From Cryobacterium sp. PAMC25264 (GTDB taxonomy: Bacteria; Actinomycetota; Actinomycetes; Actinomycetales; Microbacteriaceae), in the NCBI RefSeq assembly GCF_019443325.1, contig NZ_CP080383.1:2480001-2544000 (forward strand): a DNA stretch of 64,000 nucleotides. The letters run 5' to 3'. The number at the start of each line of letters is the position of its first letter. Position 1 is the stretch's first letter. Shown here one piece after another: positions 24,850-33,560 of this stretch. Position numbers and translations under genes: made by a program. The notes beneath the pieces are model-generated. The model ran no database searches and had not been told where the DNA came from. It saw only the letters and a program-made list of their open reading frames with translations.

Positions 24850-27800
24850 TCGGTCGGCGTGACCCCCGCGAGGGCCGCGACGCGCGCGGCGACGGCATCC
24901 GGGTTGCTGAACAGTTCGAAGCTGTGCACGCGCAGGTAGTGCCAGCCGAGGCGGCGCAGTACCTCGGGGCGCAGCCTGAGCGACTCGCGCAGGCTGGCGC
25001 GGTTGACCACGGCGTCGGTCTCCACGACCACGGCACGTCCGGCGTGTGAAGCGGCCAGCGCGACCTTGCCACGGTGCCCGAGCGAGACGGTGAGGCCCTG
25101 GCGTTCCAGACGTCGGGCGAGGTCGACCAGCATGGCTTCGCGCGCATCCGGCACGGGCACCTCGTTGCGGCGCGCCTCGGTCTCGGTGAGCACCTGTGAC
25201 AGGGCCAGGATGCCGTGCCGCTGGCGGTCGGCGTCGATGTCGATGGGGCGGAAGCAGGAGACGATGTCCATGGCGCGGCGGGCACGGGTCATGCCGATCG
25301 CGAGCAGGCGTTCACCGCCGGGTTCGCCGAGCGAACCGAAGTTGCTCAGCAGCCGCCCGTGCGGGGTGCGGCCGTAGCCGATGGAGAAGATGACCCGGTC
25401 ACGGCTCTGCGCCACGGCCTGCTCGAGGGTGAGCACCGTGAACGGTTCGGCGCGGTCCTTGAGAATGAAGTCGCTGAGGTCGGTGCGCTTGGCGAACGCG
25501 GCGAGCACGGCCTGGTGCACGCGCACGGCGTGCCGGGCGCTGGCGGTGATCACCATGAGGGATTCGCGGGGGCGCTTGACGGCGTGGTCCATGACCAGGT
25601 CGACGACCTTGGACACCTCGGCGTCGACGCTTTCGACGGCGCCACTGTCGACGTCGGGCATGCCGTGGCCGCCCTTGACGTAGTTGAGGGTGAGGCTGCC
25701 GTGACCGAGGTAGCTCCCTGCCCAGGGCAGCGAGTCGATGCGGCCGCCGTAGAACCGGTGGTTGACCAGCTCGGCGAGGTCCTCCCCACCGGCCCGGTAG
25801 CTGCGGGTGAGGGTGAGAGTGGGCAGCAATTCGCCCAGCCGGGCCAGCGCCGAGTCGGCGTGCAGCGCGTCAACGTTGGTCTCCTGCGGGCGGGGCACGT
25901 CGGCCGGTTCCACGATGCCGGTCTCGAAGCCCGACGGCGTCTGGGTGACCGGGTCACCGAAGGCGACGACCTGCTTGGCACGGCGGATCGCGCCGACGTT
26001 CTCAGCGAGGGTGGTGGCGCCGGCGTCAACGAGGAGCACAGCGTCGAAGGTCATCTTGTCGTCGAGCCCGGCGACCTCGTACGGCGAGGCGAGCCAGACC
26101 GGTGCGAGCACACGGCCCAGGTGCGGGGCGACCTCGTTGATGCGGCCGGGGGTGGCGCGGTCGGCGCGCAGCAGCCGGCGCAGCTGGTCGGCCTCATCGG
26201 GCCAGTCGACCACGCCGATCTTCCAGGTCTCGGCGAGCAGCCACGCCAGGATCTGTCCAGTCGTGGAGGCGTGAGCCTCGTCGACGAGCTTGAAGTCGGC
26301 TTCGAGCCGGTCGAGCACCTGGGTGTTGGCGTTGAGCAGGGCCCGTTCGCCGCTGAGCATGACCTCGAGCACCGACTGCCACCAGGCGAGTTCGAGCTCG
26401 GCCGCCACGTTCTCCTCCGACACGTGCCGCTGGGACAGATCGGTCATCAGCGGGTCGAGGTTGTGCTCGCGCAGGGTGGCGAGCAGGGCCGTGCGCTCGT
26501 GCAGGTTCGCGAGCACCTCGCTCTCGGCGGCGAGGCCGACGAGAGTGCGCAACAGCTCCTTCACCGGCCGGGAGACCAGCTGGCGCGGGGTGCCGGCGTT
26601 GCCGAGCGGCACATCGAGCTTGCCGAGGTCTTCGGAGACCCGCTGGAACGCCACGTGCACATCGTTGATACCCACCGGCACCTCGGGAGTGACGCCCGCG
26701 GCCGCGTAGCGCTGCCACAGGGTGCGCTGCTGCTGGATGCGGCGCAGGCTCTCGTTCATGTCGCTCACGTGCACGCCGGGCCGCAGGTACTCGTCGGCGA
26801 GTTTGCGCAGCCGGCGACGGTTGCTCGAGGTCATCTCGGGCGAGTCCCGGCGGGCCGAGGTAGCGGCGATGAGTTCGGTCAGCGACCGGTCGAACACGGC
26901 GGGCTGGAACTTGTCCAGGGTCTCGCGGATGTCCAGGAGCAGGCGCAGGTAGATGCCCAGCTCGTGCACCGTCTCGAACGGGCGCAGCCGGGTCTGGCCG
27001 ACCAGGTGACCGGCGCGCTCGAGCAGCCGGGGAACGTCGGTCTGGCTGAGCCGCTTGGCGAGGTCGTGCGACGCACCGGCATCCGCAGTGGAGGCGAAGG
27101 AGGCGCCATACCAGGGCGAGTCGCCCGGGCCGTAGCGGAATTGGCCGAGGACGGCGGCCTTGATCAGTATCGCAGCGGCACTGGCCCGGTCGTGGGCGAG
27201 GCGCTCGAGGGCCACCCGGTCGAGCCGGGCGGTGGTCGACGGCGGCGCCGGCAGCTGGGCGAGCCGGGCGAGTTCGCCGAGCGCGTCGAGCACCGAGACG
27301 CCGAGGGCGGCGTCCTTGCGGGTGAGGGCGGAGCGGTAGTCGAGCAGCACCTTGCGCAGGCGCACGAGGGCGTCGTCGACGTCGCCGACGCGCGGCTGGG
27401 CGGCCTTCTCGTTGCGGGTGATCGACTGGATCAGGTCGCGGCGGAGGGTGCGGGGCGTGACGGCCACGCCGGGCAGGCCCACCTGCACGAGCCGGTGCGC
27501 GATGCCGTCGAGGCTGGAGCGTCGGGCGCTGACGACGAGCACACGCTTGTGCTGGGCGATGAGCGAACCGATCGCGTTCACGATGGTCTGGGTGCCGCCC
27601 GTGCCGGGCAGCGTCTTCACGACGAGGGAGTTGCCGGCGCTGATCTGCGCGACGACGTTCTCCTGCTCGGCGTCGGCATCCAGCAGCAGAGTGTCGGTGC
27701 CGGGCGGGCGCACGTCCTGGCCGATCGGCAGCACCGGGTTGTACGCCATCTCGATGGCGCGACGGGCGGTGGGGTTGCCGGCGACGGCGTCGAGCACCGG

Positions 27801-28574
27801 ATGCGTGAGCTTCTGCGCGTCGACGGCCATGGCGCGGCCGACGTCGGCGAAGGAGGACGCGACCAGCCGGGGCACCACGTTGAACCAGGGCAGGTGCGAG
27901 GTGAGGCCGCGCAGCCGGTCGATCACGGGCTGCGGCTTGAACGCCCCGTTGGTCACGGCGAGAGCGACGAACGCGTCCGCGTCGAGGGTGATCTGGAACT
28001 GGTCATGCAGCGCGCGGGCCAGTTCGGGGTTGAGGAACGGCTGGCCCTTGAGCTTGAGCTCGAAGTCACGGCCGTAGCGGCGGATGGCGAGGGGTCGTAG
28101 CAGCACCGGCGCGGTGAACTCCACGTCGCCGTGACGCCACTGGGCCAGGCCGATGGCCAGGTGCACCGACTCGATGCCGCGCATGGAGCGCAGTTCGATG
28201 CCCTTCTGGGTGATCTCGTTCGCGGCCAGGCGGGCGTTGCGGAGGGCCAGTTCGTCGCGGATCAGGTTGGAGAGCAGGGTGGTCTTGCCCGTGATGAACT
28301 GGGGCAGCCCGCCCGGGTGGGTGGCGGAGAGTTCGATGCGGGAGCGGGGGCTGTCACCGAAGTGCAGCAGCGGGGAGTGCCCGCCGACCAGGGCAAGTTC
28401 GTCCCGCCAGCGTTGCCAGGTCGGTTCGGCGATGTTCCCGGCGACCAGCGAGGGGTCCCCCAGGCTCACCGAGTCCGGGGAGGTCGCTTGACGCGAGCCG
28501 GGCGAGGACACATCGGGGTAATCCGATGTGAAATCGTCATCTTCTGGTTTTCTATCGAGGCGCCACACACCCAC
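24819..28574 (-). CDS. large SF1-helicase-like protein with C-terminal REase-like domain
   Basis: 1251 aa, resembling the AAA/DUF4011-type SF1 helicases. The C-terminal about 110 residues (VDLARRLERQGLTVSLG... to LGWHYLRVHSFELFSNPDAVA) look like the MTES_1575 Vsr-type REase domain. Helicase motifs are recognisable but eroded: the P-loop reads PGTGGTQT (residues 323-330), with Gly for the catalytic Lys, and Walker B reads LLVDAGA, with no DE pair. SYRA and GMTRARRAMD (motifs IV-VI) remain. ATP hydrolysis is doubtful. GTG start. A probable frameshift removes the last 115 residues. Confidence 0.8.
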   Translation of the reverse strand: MGVWRLDRKPEDDDFTSDYPDVSSPGSRQATSPDSVSLGDPSLVAGNIAEPTWQRWRDELALVGGHSPLLHFGDSPRSRIELSATHPGGLPQFITGKTTLLSNLIRDELALRNARLAANEITQKGIELRSMRGIESVHLAIGLAQWRHGDVEFTAPVLLRPLAIRRYGRDFELKLKGQPFLNPELARALHDQFQITLDADAFVALAVTNGAFKPQPVIDRLRGLTSHLPWFNVVPRLVASSFADVGRAMAVDAQKLTHPVLDAVAGNPTARRAIEMAYNPVLPIGQDVRPPGTDTLLLDADAEQENVVAQISAGNSLVVKTLPGTGGTQTIVNAIGSLIAQHKRVLVVSARRSSLDGIAHRLVQVGLPGVAVTPRTLRRDLIQSITRNEKAAQPRVGDVDDALVRLRKVLLDYRSALTRKDAALGVSVLDALGELARLAQLPAPPSTTARLDRVALERLAHDRASAAAILIKAAVLGQFRYGPGDSPWYGASFASTADAGASHDLAKRLSQTDVPRLLERAGHLVGQTRLRPFETVHELGIYLRLLLDIRETLDKFQPAVFDRSLTELIAATSARRDSPEMTSSNRRRLRKLADEYLRPGVHVSDMNESLRRIQQQRTLWQRYAAAGVTPEVPVGINDVHVAFQRVSEDLGKLDVPLGNAGTPRQLVSRPVKELLRTLVGLAAESEVLANLHERTALLATLREHNLDPLMTDLSQRHVSEENVAAELELAWWQSVLEVMLSGERALLNANTQVLDRLEADFKLVDEAHASTTGQILAWLLAETWKIGVVDWPDEADQLRRLLRADRATPGRINEVAPHLGRVLAPVWLASPYEVAGLDDKMTFDAVLLVDAGATTLAENVGAIRRAKQVVAFGDPVTQTPSGFETGIVEPADVPRPQETNVDALHADSALARLGELLPTLTLTRSYRAGGEDLAELVNHRFYGGRIDSLPWAGSYLGHGSLTLNYVKGGHGMPDVDSGAVESVDAEVSKVVDLVMDHAVKRPRESLMVITASARHAVRVHQAVLAAFAKRTDLSDFILKDRAEPFTVLTLEQAVAQSRDRVIFSIGYGRTPHGRLLSNFGSLGEPGGERLLAIGMTRARRAMDIVSCFRPIDIDADRQRHGILALSQVLTETEARRNEVPVPDAREAMLVDLARRLERQGLTVSLGHRGKVALAASHAGRAVVVETDAVVNRASLRESLRLRPEVLRRLGWHYLRVHSFELFSNPDAVAARVAALAGVTPTEGSGGPAHRA

Positions 28575-28667
28575 ACCCTATTTCTCCGCCGGTCGGATCT
28601 CGGTTAGGCCACCCGGTTATTTACCGCATTCGCAGGATTCTGGGGGCGATTGAGCACAATATGGTGA

Positions 28668-29684
28668 CTACAGCCAGTCTTTGCGCTTGAAGACGGCGTA
28701 GAGCCCGAACCCCATTGCGACCATCAAGGTGATCGCGAACGGATAGCCGAACTGCCATTTTAGCTCCGGCATATGGGTGAAATTCATGCCGTAGATGGTG
28801 CCGACGAGGGTGGGGGCGAACAAAATCGCCGCCCAACTGGAGATTTTCTTCACCTCTTCGCTTTGCGCCAGGCCCGTTTCGGAGAGCCGACGGGTTTCGT
28901 CGTTCTGCCGTTGGGCGACGAGGGTGCTGTGCACCGTGAGCGCGTTCTGCAGCAGCTGCCGGAACGCATCCCCCCGTTCGACGACCCGGATGGTGTGGTC
29001 GAGCACATCCCGCAGGTGCCGGTGCAACTCCACGTCCACGTTGTGCTTCTCGAAGCCCTCCTGGAGCGATTCGAGCATGCCGATCAGCGGCTGGGTGGCG
29101 CGCTGGAACTCGATGACCTCTCGGGAGAGCGCGTAGATGCGCCGGGACACGGCCTGGTCGCCGTCGAAGAGCTGGTCCTCGATTTCGTCGATGTCGTTCT
29201 CCAGGCCGGCCACGACGGGCGCGTACTCGTCGATCACCTGGTCGAGGATCGCGTACAGCACCGCCTGGGGGCCGAAGGCGAGGAGCTTGGGGGTGCTTTC
29301 CAGCCGGTGCCGCACCGAGGCGAGGTCGGGCGACTCGGCGTGCCGGATGGTCACGACGAAGTCGGGGCCCACGAACACGTGCAGTTCGCCGAACTCCACG
29401 CGCTCTTCGGTGTCGAGGTAGCGTGCCGGGCGGAGCACAAGGAACAGGGTGTCGGAGTAGCGTTCGATCTTCGCGCGCTGGTGGCCCTTGAGGGCGTCCT
29501 CGATCGCGAGGTGGTGCAGCGTGAACTCGTCAGCGACCGACCTGACCTCGTCGTCGGTCGGCCGGTACAGGCCGATCCAGGCGAAGCCGTCCTTCCCTTT
29601 GAGCACCTCGAAAACGTCCTGCAACGTTTCCGGGGTTGCCACCCGACGGCCATCCACATAGATTGCGTCATCAATCAGCGCCAC
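28668..29684 (-). CDS. corA: CorA-family magnesium/cobalt transporter
   Basis: 338-aa pentameric divalent-cation channel. The large N-terminal cytoplasmic domain and long stalk helices are followed by two C-terminal membrane helices. The selectivity motif appears as YGMNFTHMPELKWQFGYP, and the last residues KRKDWL are typical. GTG start with GAGGAG five bases upstream. Next on the same strand as the helicase-like gene, with about 90 bases between. Confidence 0.93.
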   Translation of the reverse strand: MALIDDAIYVDGRRVATPETLQDVFEVLKGKDGFAWIGLYRPTDDEVRSVADEFTLHHLAIEDALKGHQRAKIERYSDTLFLVLRPARYLDTEERVEFGELHVFVGPDFVVTIRHAESPDLASVRHRLESTPKLLAFGPQAVLYAILDQVIDEYAPVVAGLENDIDEIEDQLFDGDQAVSRRIYALSREVIEFQRATQPLIGMLESLQEGFEKHNVDVELHRHLRDVLDHTIRVVERGDAFRQLLQNALTVHSTLVAQRQNDETRRLSETGLAQSEEVKKISSWAAILFAPTLVGTIYGMNFTHMPELKWQFGYPFAITLMVAMGFGLYAVFKRKDWL

Positions 29685-29747
29685 TGCTGCTCCTCACTCG
29701 CCGTACAAGTGTGCCACCCGCGGAGGGGCGCGCCGCACAGCCGAGTG

Positions 29748-30365
29748 TCAGCGCGCCGGGCTGGCCTGCCGCTGGGGCCCCTCGTGCTTGCGATAGGTGG
29801 GGCTGAAGGAGAGCAACACCAGGCCGGCGCCGAGCACGGTCTGGCCCAGCGCGTTGCCGGGGAGCAGCGAAACCGCCCCGCCGGCCAGGATCACGACGGC
29901 GGGAAGCACCCGGTAGACCCGTGCGCGCAGGATCGCGGTGCCGAGCAACAGCCAGCCGACCCCGAACACCGCGGCGGTGAGCAGCAGCCCGAACGCGTAG
30001 GAGCCGGCACGGGCGGTACCGTCGAGCAGGCCGGGGGCGATGCGGCCCAGCGTGGGATAGAGGAACGCCTCGGCCCAGAACTGGCCGCTGATCAGGATGG
30101 TGCCGGTGCCGGCCACGATCGCCGCGGAGAACCCGAACGGCCCGATCTGCTTAGCGTGGCGCTCGTAGATCGACACCAACGACAGGATCAGGAGCAGCGC
30201 CCCGCCGAGCAGGGCGATGGAGCGTACGGCGTAGAGGGGGGTCTGCACGAGCTCGCTGGCCGCCTCGCCGGTGAGGCGTAAGACCAGGTCGAGGATGCCG
30301 CCGACCAGGAAGACCACTCCGGCCGCGAGGGTGGATGGCCTAGCCAAACCTTCGAATCTCTTCAC
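29748..30365 (-). CDS. hypothetical polytopic membrane protein
   Basis: About 205 aa with six predicted membrane helices (for example AAGVVFLVGGILDLVL, SIALLGGALLLILSLVSI and VFGVGWLLLGTAIL) and a basic C-terminus. It may belong to an uncharacterised actinobacterial membrane family; no conserved polar motif suggests a substrate. GTG at 30365 has GAGG at good spacing and is preferred over the longer frame at 30380. It lies upstream of corA on the same strand. Confidence 0.65.
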   Translation of the reverse strand: MKRFEGLARPSTLAAGVVFLVGGILDLVLRLTGEAASELVQTPLYAVRSIALLGGALLLILSLVSIYERHAKQIGPFGFSAAIVAGTGTILISGQFWAEAFLYPTLGRIAPGLLDGTARAGSYAFGLLLTAAVFGVGWLLLGTAILRARVYRVLPAVVILAGGAVSLLPGNALGQTVLGAGLVLLSFSPTYRKHEGPQRQASPAR

Positions 30366-30536
30366 TGAAACCTCACCCACCGCGCCTGCCGCCTCGACAG
30401 CCCCGCACGCCGGTGTTCATCCAGAAGGGCTGGTCCCGTTGATTCTTGCACCGGCACGGCCCCCGAACAAGGGCCATGCGGGTCGACAGGTTCGGGCATC
30501 GACCTTGACGGATGCCGGCGGCGTTAGGGTGAGGGC

Positions 30537-31298
30537 GTGTCAGATGCTCCTACCCCCGTGAACGGCCCGCCGGCGACCGGTTCACCGGGCAGTGCTCTGC
30601 CGGGCAGCGGCGCATCGGCGATCGATCTGTCGCGCACCGTGGCCGTGGCGGTGGGTGACCGGGCGGAGACCAGGGCGGGCGATCATGCCCTGCTCGCCGG
30701 CATGGTGGCCCGGTTGACCGGCGCGGCCGCCGCATCCGTCGTCCTCACCCGACGATGCCCTCACTGCGGCGCGAGCGACCACGGCCCGCTGCGGGTGAGA
30801 ATCCCCGGCTTCCCCGCCGTCGTGCCACGGGTGAGCCTGGCCCGGGCGGGTGGGCGGCTGGCCTTGGCGGTCACCGCGGCCGGCCCGGTGGGCATCGACC
30901 TGGAGTCGCTCGCCGACCTCGCCCGCGCTCCCCTTCATGACGTGGCGCTCTCCCCCGCAGAAGCAGCGACGCTCGCCACGCTGCGTCCCGCCGCCGCGGC
31001 GGAGGCGGCGCTGGCGAACATCTGGACCACGAAGGAGGCCGTGCTCAAGGCGGCCGGGTTGGGCCTCCGGGTCGACCCGCGTGAGCTCACGGTCACCCTC
31101 GAGCCGGCCGGCCGGCCCGATGGCCCCTCGCCGCGGCCGTCCGATCGTCGGACCGTGTCCTGGCCCCGCGCCCCGTTCCCCGACACCGACGTGCAGCTCT
31201 GGCCCGTGGCCGCCCCGCGGGGCACCGTGGCCACCGTCGCCGTCGTCTGCGGCGAGCGCCCTTCCGTCCTCATGGTCACGGTGCCCCCGCCGCGGTGA
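30537..31298 (+). CDS. Sfp-type 4'-phosphopantetheinyl transferase
   Basis: 253 aa. It would attach the CoA-derived arm to a carrier protein. The two catalytic motifs are present: GIDLES (119-124) for magnesium binding and WTTKEAVLKAAGLGL (163-177). An unusual zinc-ribbon-like CPHCGASDHG lies at 74-83. A plausible client is the NRPS-like synthetase at 37-41 kb, which carries an obvious carrier domain. GTG start. Confidence 0.88.
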   Translation: MSDAPTPVNGPPATGSPGSALPGSGASAIDLSRTVAVAVGDRAETRAGDHALLAGMVARLTGAAAASVVLTRRCPHCGASDHGPLRVRIPGFPAVVPRVSLARAGGRLALAVTAAGPVGIDLESLADLARAPLHDVALSPAEAATLATLRPAAAAEAALANIWTTKEAVLKAAGLGLRVDPRELTVTLEPAGRPDGPSPRPSDRRTVSWPRAPFPDTDVQLWPVAAPRGTVATVAVVCGERPSVLMVTVPPPR

Positions 31299-31407
31299 TT
31301 GCGCGGACGGCCTCGGCGTAGGTATTTTGGGCGCACCAACAGTTCGCTCTGCTCTGTCGGTTCGGCGGGGCGAAGCCGGGCCGTCCCCCAGTGAGGAGGA
31401 ACCGGCT

Positions 31408-31494
31408 ATGACGGGTCACGAGCACCCGCGGCGCCCCGGCTGGGTGACCTGGGCCATGGTCGTGATGTACATCGGCGGGCGTTCGGCGCGTTGA
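31408..31494 (+). pseudogene. truncated membrane-protein gene (5' fragment)
   Basis: An ideal ribosome site GAGGAGGA (31393-31400) precedes ATG 31408. The 28-aa frame MTGHEHPRRPGWVTWAMVVMYIGG looks like the start of a small membrane protein, and then runs into the opposite-strand ATPase remnant and stops. The rest of the gene appears to have been lost by deletion at about 31478-31486. Confidence 0.45.
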
Positions 31495-31743
31495 GGAGCG
31501 CCAGCCGGTCCAACGCCAGTTTCGCGCGGTACTCCTGCACCGTGCCGATGACCGCATTCTCGATGGCGCTGAAGCCGAACAACGCATCCTGCCATCGCCC
31601 GATCGCGAGCAGAACGGGGAAGCAGACCAGGAGGATGCCGTTGAACAGGGTGAGCACGTTGGCCCGCAGGGTGCTCCAGATGCTGCGGCTGGTCTCTTGC
31701 ACAATGCGTTCGGGCGACAGCCGATTCGGCGCAGGGCTAGCAC
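31478..31743 (-). pseudogene. P-type cation ATPase remnant
   Basis: About 85 codons match the N-terminus and first membrane segments of cation-transporting P-type ATPases: RSIWSTLRANVLTLFNGIL, LLAIGRWQDALFGFSAIENAVIGTVQEYRAK and LALDRLALLNAPNA. The remaining about 700 residues, including the phosphorylation motif, are absent. The break coincides with the end of the plus-strand fragment, so one deletion removed the distal parts of both genes. Confidence 0.75.
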
Positions 31744-31811
31744 CGTCTCGGTCCTCGGGCTTAGCGTGAGGTGATGGACGCCAACCGGTTCACCGTAGCC
31801 CCGCCGCTGAA

Positions 31812-32165
31812 GTGCAGGATTGCATCGACGCCTGCACCGAGCTGGAGCGGGCGAGCGAGGATTGCGCGGAGGCGTGCCTACGGCTGGACGGTGACGGCGA
31901 CGTCACGGACTGTTTCCTGGCCGACCTGGACTGCGTGGAAGTCTGCGCGGCGACCAACCGGCTGCTCGGGTGGCGCTCACGCACCGACGGGCCCACGACG
32001 CAAGCAATGCTGCTGGCCTGCCGTGCGGCCGCATCCGTTTCGATCGCGGCCTGTGAACGGATGCTGCCGGGCCGTCCGCACTGGATTTCGTGTGTTCCCG
32101 CCGCCCACCGCGCTATCGAGGCCTGCACGGCGCTTCTGAAGGTTTTCGAGCCCGACGCCGTGTAG
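31812..32165 (+). CDS. Cys-rich four-helix-bundle copper-binding protein
   Basis: 117 aa with 11 Cys in DUF326 / Csp-like spacing (CIDACTELERASEDCAEACLR, then DCFLADLDCVEVC). Such proteins store Cu(I) inside a four-helix bundle, usually in the cytosol. The GTG start at 31812 has no clear ribosome site. An ATG with GAGGTG upstream lies at 31774 in another frame, so a one-base frameshift near 31800 is possible. The neighbouring ATPase remnant hints at a lost metal-resistance module. Confidence 0.75.
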   Translation: MQDCIDACTELERASEDCAEACLRLDGDGDVTDCFLADLDCVEVCAATNRLLGWRSRTDGPTTQAMLLACRAAASVSIAACERMLPGRPHWISCVPAAHRAIEACTALLKVFEPDAV

Positions 32166-32199
32166 CGCACCGGACTCGGTGGGTCGGGGCCTGGGGCCG

Positions 32200-32835
32200 C
32201 TACTCGGTCTCGGCCGGCGCGGACAGGAAGAGCGGGTCAGCGACGCGCTCGGTCTTGGCGGCCGGGATGTGCTGATCGGTCCGGGGCGGGTGATCGAACA
32301 GACCTACCTCATCCAAGCCCAACGTATCCGGCATCGGCATCCGCAGCGCGGACCGCACGATCCGCAGGGCCCCACGAGCGAAGAACAGATCGATGTCTCG
32401 CTGGGGCGCGCCAGTGAGCGCGGTGACGAGCTGAATCATCCCGCTCAGACGCGTTCGGCACAGCGTTTCGATCTCCACACAGTTCCGCGCGGCGGCCCAC
32501 GCCTGCAGCTGGAACATCAGCACGACATCGTCCCGGATGAGCTCGGCATACTCCCGGCCCAGGGCGTCGAGTGTGACCACACGGCCGGCCCTCCGCTCAC
32601 GATCGGCGCAGTCGGTGGCCGACTGCTCAAGCTGATCCTGACAGGAGTCGATGCACGCCAGGAACAGCGCTTGCTTGGTGGGAAAGAGTTGGAAGAGGTA
32701 CGGCTGAGAGATGCCCAGCTCCCCTGATACCCGACTGACCGGGGTACCGACATACCCCGAGAAGGCGAACAGCGGGATCGCCGCGGCGATCGCCTGCCGT
32801 CGTCTCTCGCCGGCGGGAACGCGCTCTTCACTCAC
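32200..32835 (-). CDS. TetR-family transcriptional regulator
   Basis: 211 aa. The N-terminal HTH is clear: RRRQAIAAAIPLFAFSGYVGTPVSRVSGELGISQPYLFQLFPTKQALFLACID. The C-terminal ligand domain is divergent. GTG start at 32835, as an upstream extension is not TetR-like. Divergent from the membrane-fused alpha/beta hydrolase gene across a 725-base gap carrying two identical-type dyads, so it probably controls itself and that gene. Confidence 0.88.
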   Translation of the reverse strand: MSEERVPAGERRRQAIAAAIPLFAFSGYVGTPVSRVSGELGISQPYLFQLFPTKQALFLACIDSCQDQLEQSATDCADRERRAGRVVTLDALGREYAELIRDDVVLMFQLQAWAAARNCVEIETLCRTRLSGMIQLVTALTGAPQRDIDLFFARGALRIVRSALRMPMPDTLGLDEVGLFDHPPRTDQHIPAAKTERVADPLFLSAPAETE

Positions 32836-32925
32836 ACGCCCAATGTAGTCGCCCCGCCTGACCGCGCCTCCCCCTTCGCTTAGCGACCACTCGCAAGTGG
32901 AATCCGAGCGTGCGTGTCGGTGGCA

Positions 32926-32939
32926 TGCACATTCGTGCA
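32926..32939. promoter_or_regulatory. operator-like dyad 1
   Basis: TGCACATTCGTGCA: 5-bp arms TGCAC/GTGCA around ATTC. It lies 91 bases upstream of the TetR start codon. A second copy of the pattern GCAC-WWTC-GTGC lies 74 bp further. Confidence 0.45.
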
Positions 32940-33000
32940 GACATTCTGGGCGCAACCCGACGGATGATCGGTCCCTTGCCGCCGACGGCTCGCCAGACCC

Positions 33001-33012
33001 GCACAATCGTGC
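33001..33012. promoter_or_regulatory. operator-like dyad 2
   Basis: GCACAATCGTGC: 4-bp arms with the same centre pattern as dyad 1, about seven helical turns away. A third palindrome, GCGACAGCCGGTGTCGC, lies at 33159-33175. The remainder of 32836-33560 shows no convincing gene apart from a 26-codon frame at 33274. Confidence 0.4.
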
Positions 33013-33273
33013 AGGGTGAAGCCTGTTGCCCGGCCCGGTTGGGCCGCTAACATCGACAGATCAGCCCGGCTGTCGACCGTGCGCTGTAGGAAGAATCCGT
33101 CTCGGATGTGTGGCAATCCGGGCCGCCACCGCACCCGGGCGCGATCCGCCGGACGGGTGCGACAGCCGGTGTCGCGACGACCGATGCAGGGTCCGGGTTC
33201 GGCTCGGGCTGCCCCGCAGCCCGACCCGCAAACCCGTGACGGAAGCCAGAAACGAATGATCAAAGGAGATCGC

Positions 33274-33354
33274 ATGGACACCATCCCACAACCGCGGAAC
33301 CAACCGCCGTACTGCCGCCGGTCAGGCAGCGCACCGCTCGACACCGTTCGATAG
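33274..33354 (+). CDS. possible 26-aa leader peptide
   Basis: ATG 33274 follows AAAGGAG at ideal spacing. The product MDTIPQPRNQPPYCRRSG... has no recognised family. It lies about 200 bases upstream of the hydrolase gene and could be a leader peptide or a chance frame with a good ribosome site. Confidence 0.3.
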   Translation: MDTIPQPRNQPPYCRRSGSAPLDTVR

Positions 33355-33560
33355 CCGGCTCACCCTCAGAATCACAGCCGCGCCCAGCAGCCACCTGCCG
33401 CTCCCACGACCAGCGGCAGGTGCGCATCCCGGCCATTCGCCCGTGTCGTCTTCGGCACGAACGACCTCCCGCCGGCACGATCCGGCAGCCGCCTCTTCTG
33501 CGTGCCGTCGACCCCCTCGTCTCTCCTCTCACCAACCCGAAATTCTAGGAGCACAGCACC

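Noticed and set aside
25215..28100. 961-codon open frame on the plus strand
   Set aside because: It is antisense to the helicase-like gene; the protein is Gly/Arg/His-rich with no family motifs, as expected from GC-rich shadow frames.
32836..33560. Short frames between TetR and the hydrolase (several of 60-150 codons)
   Set aside because: None has a ribosome site or recognisable sequence, except the 26-codon frame listed with low confidence.
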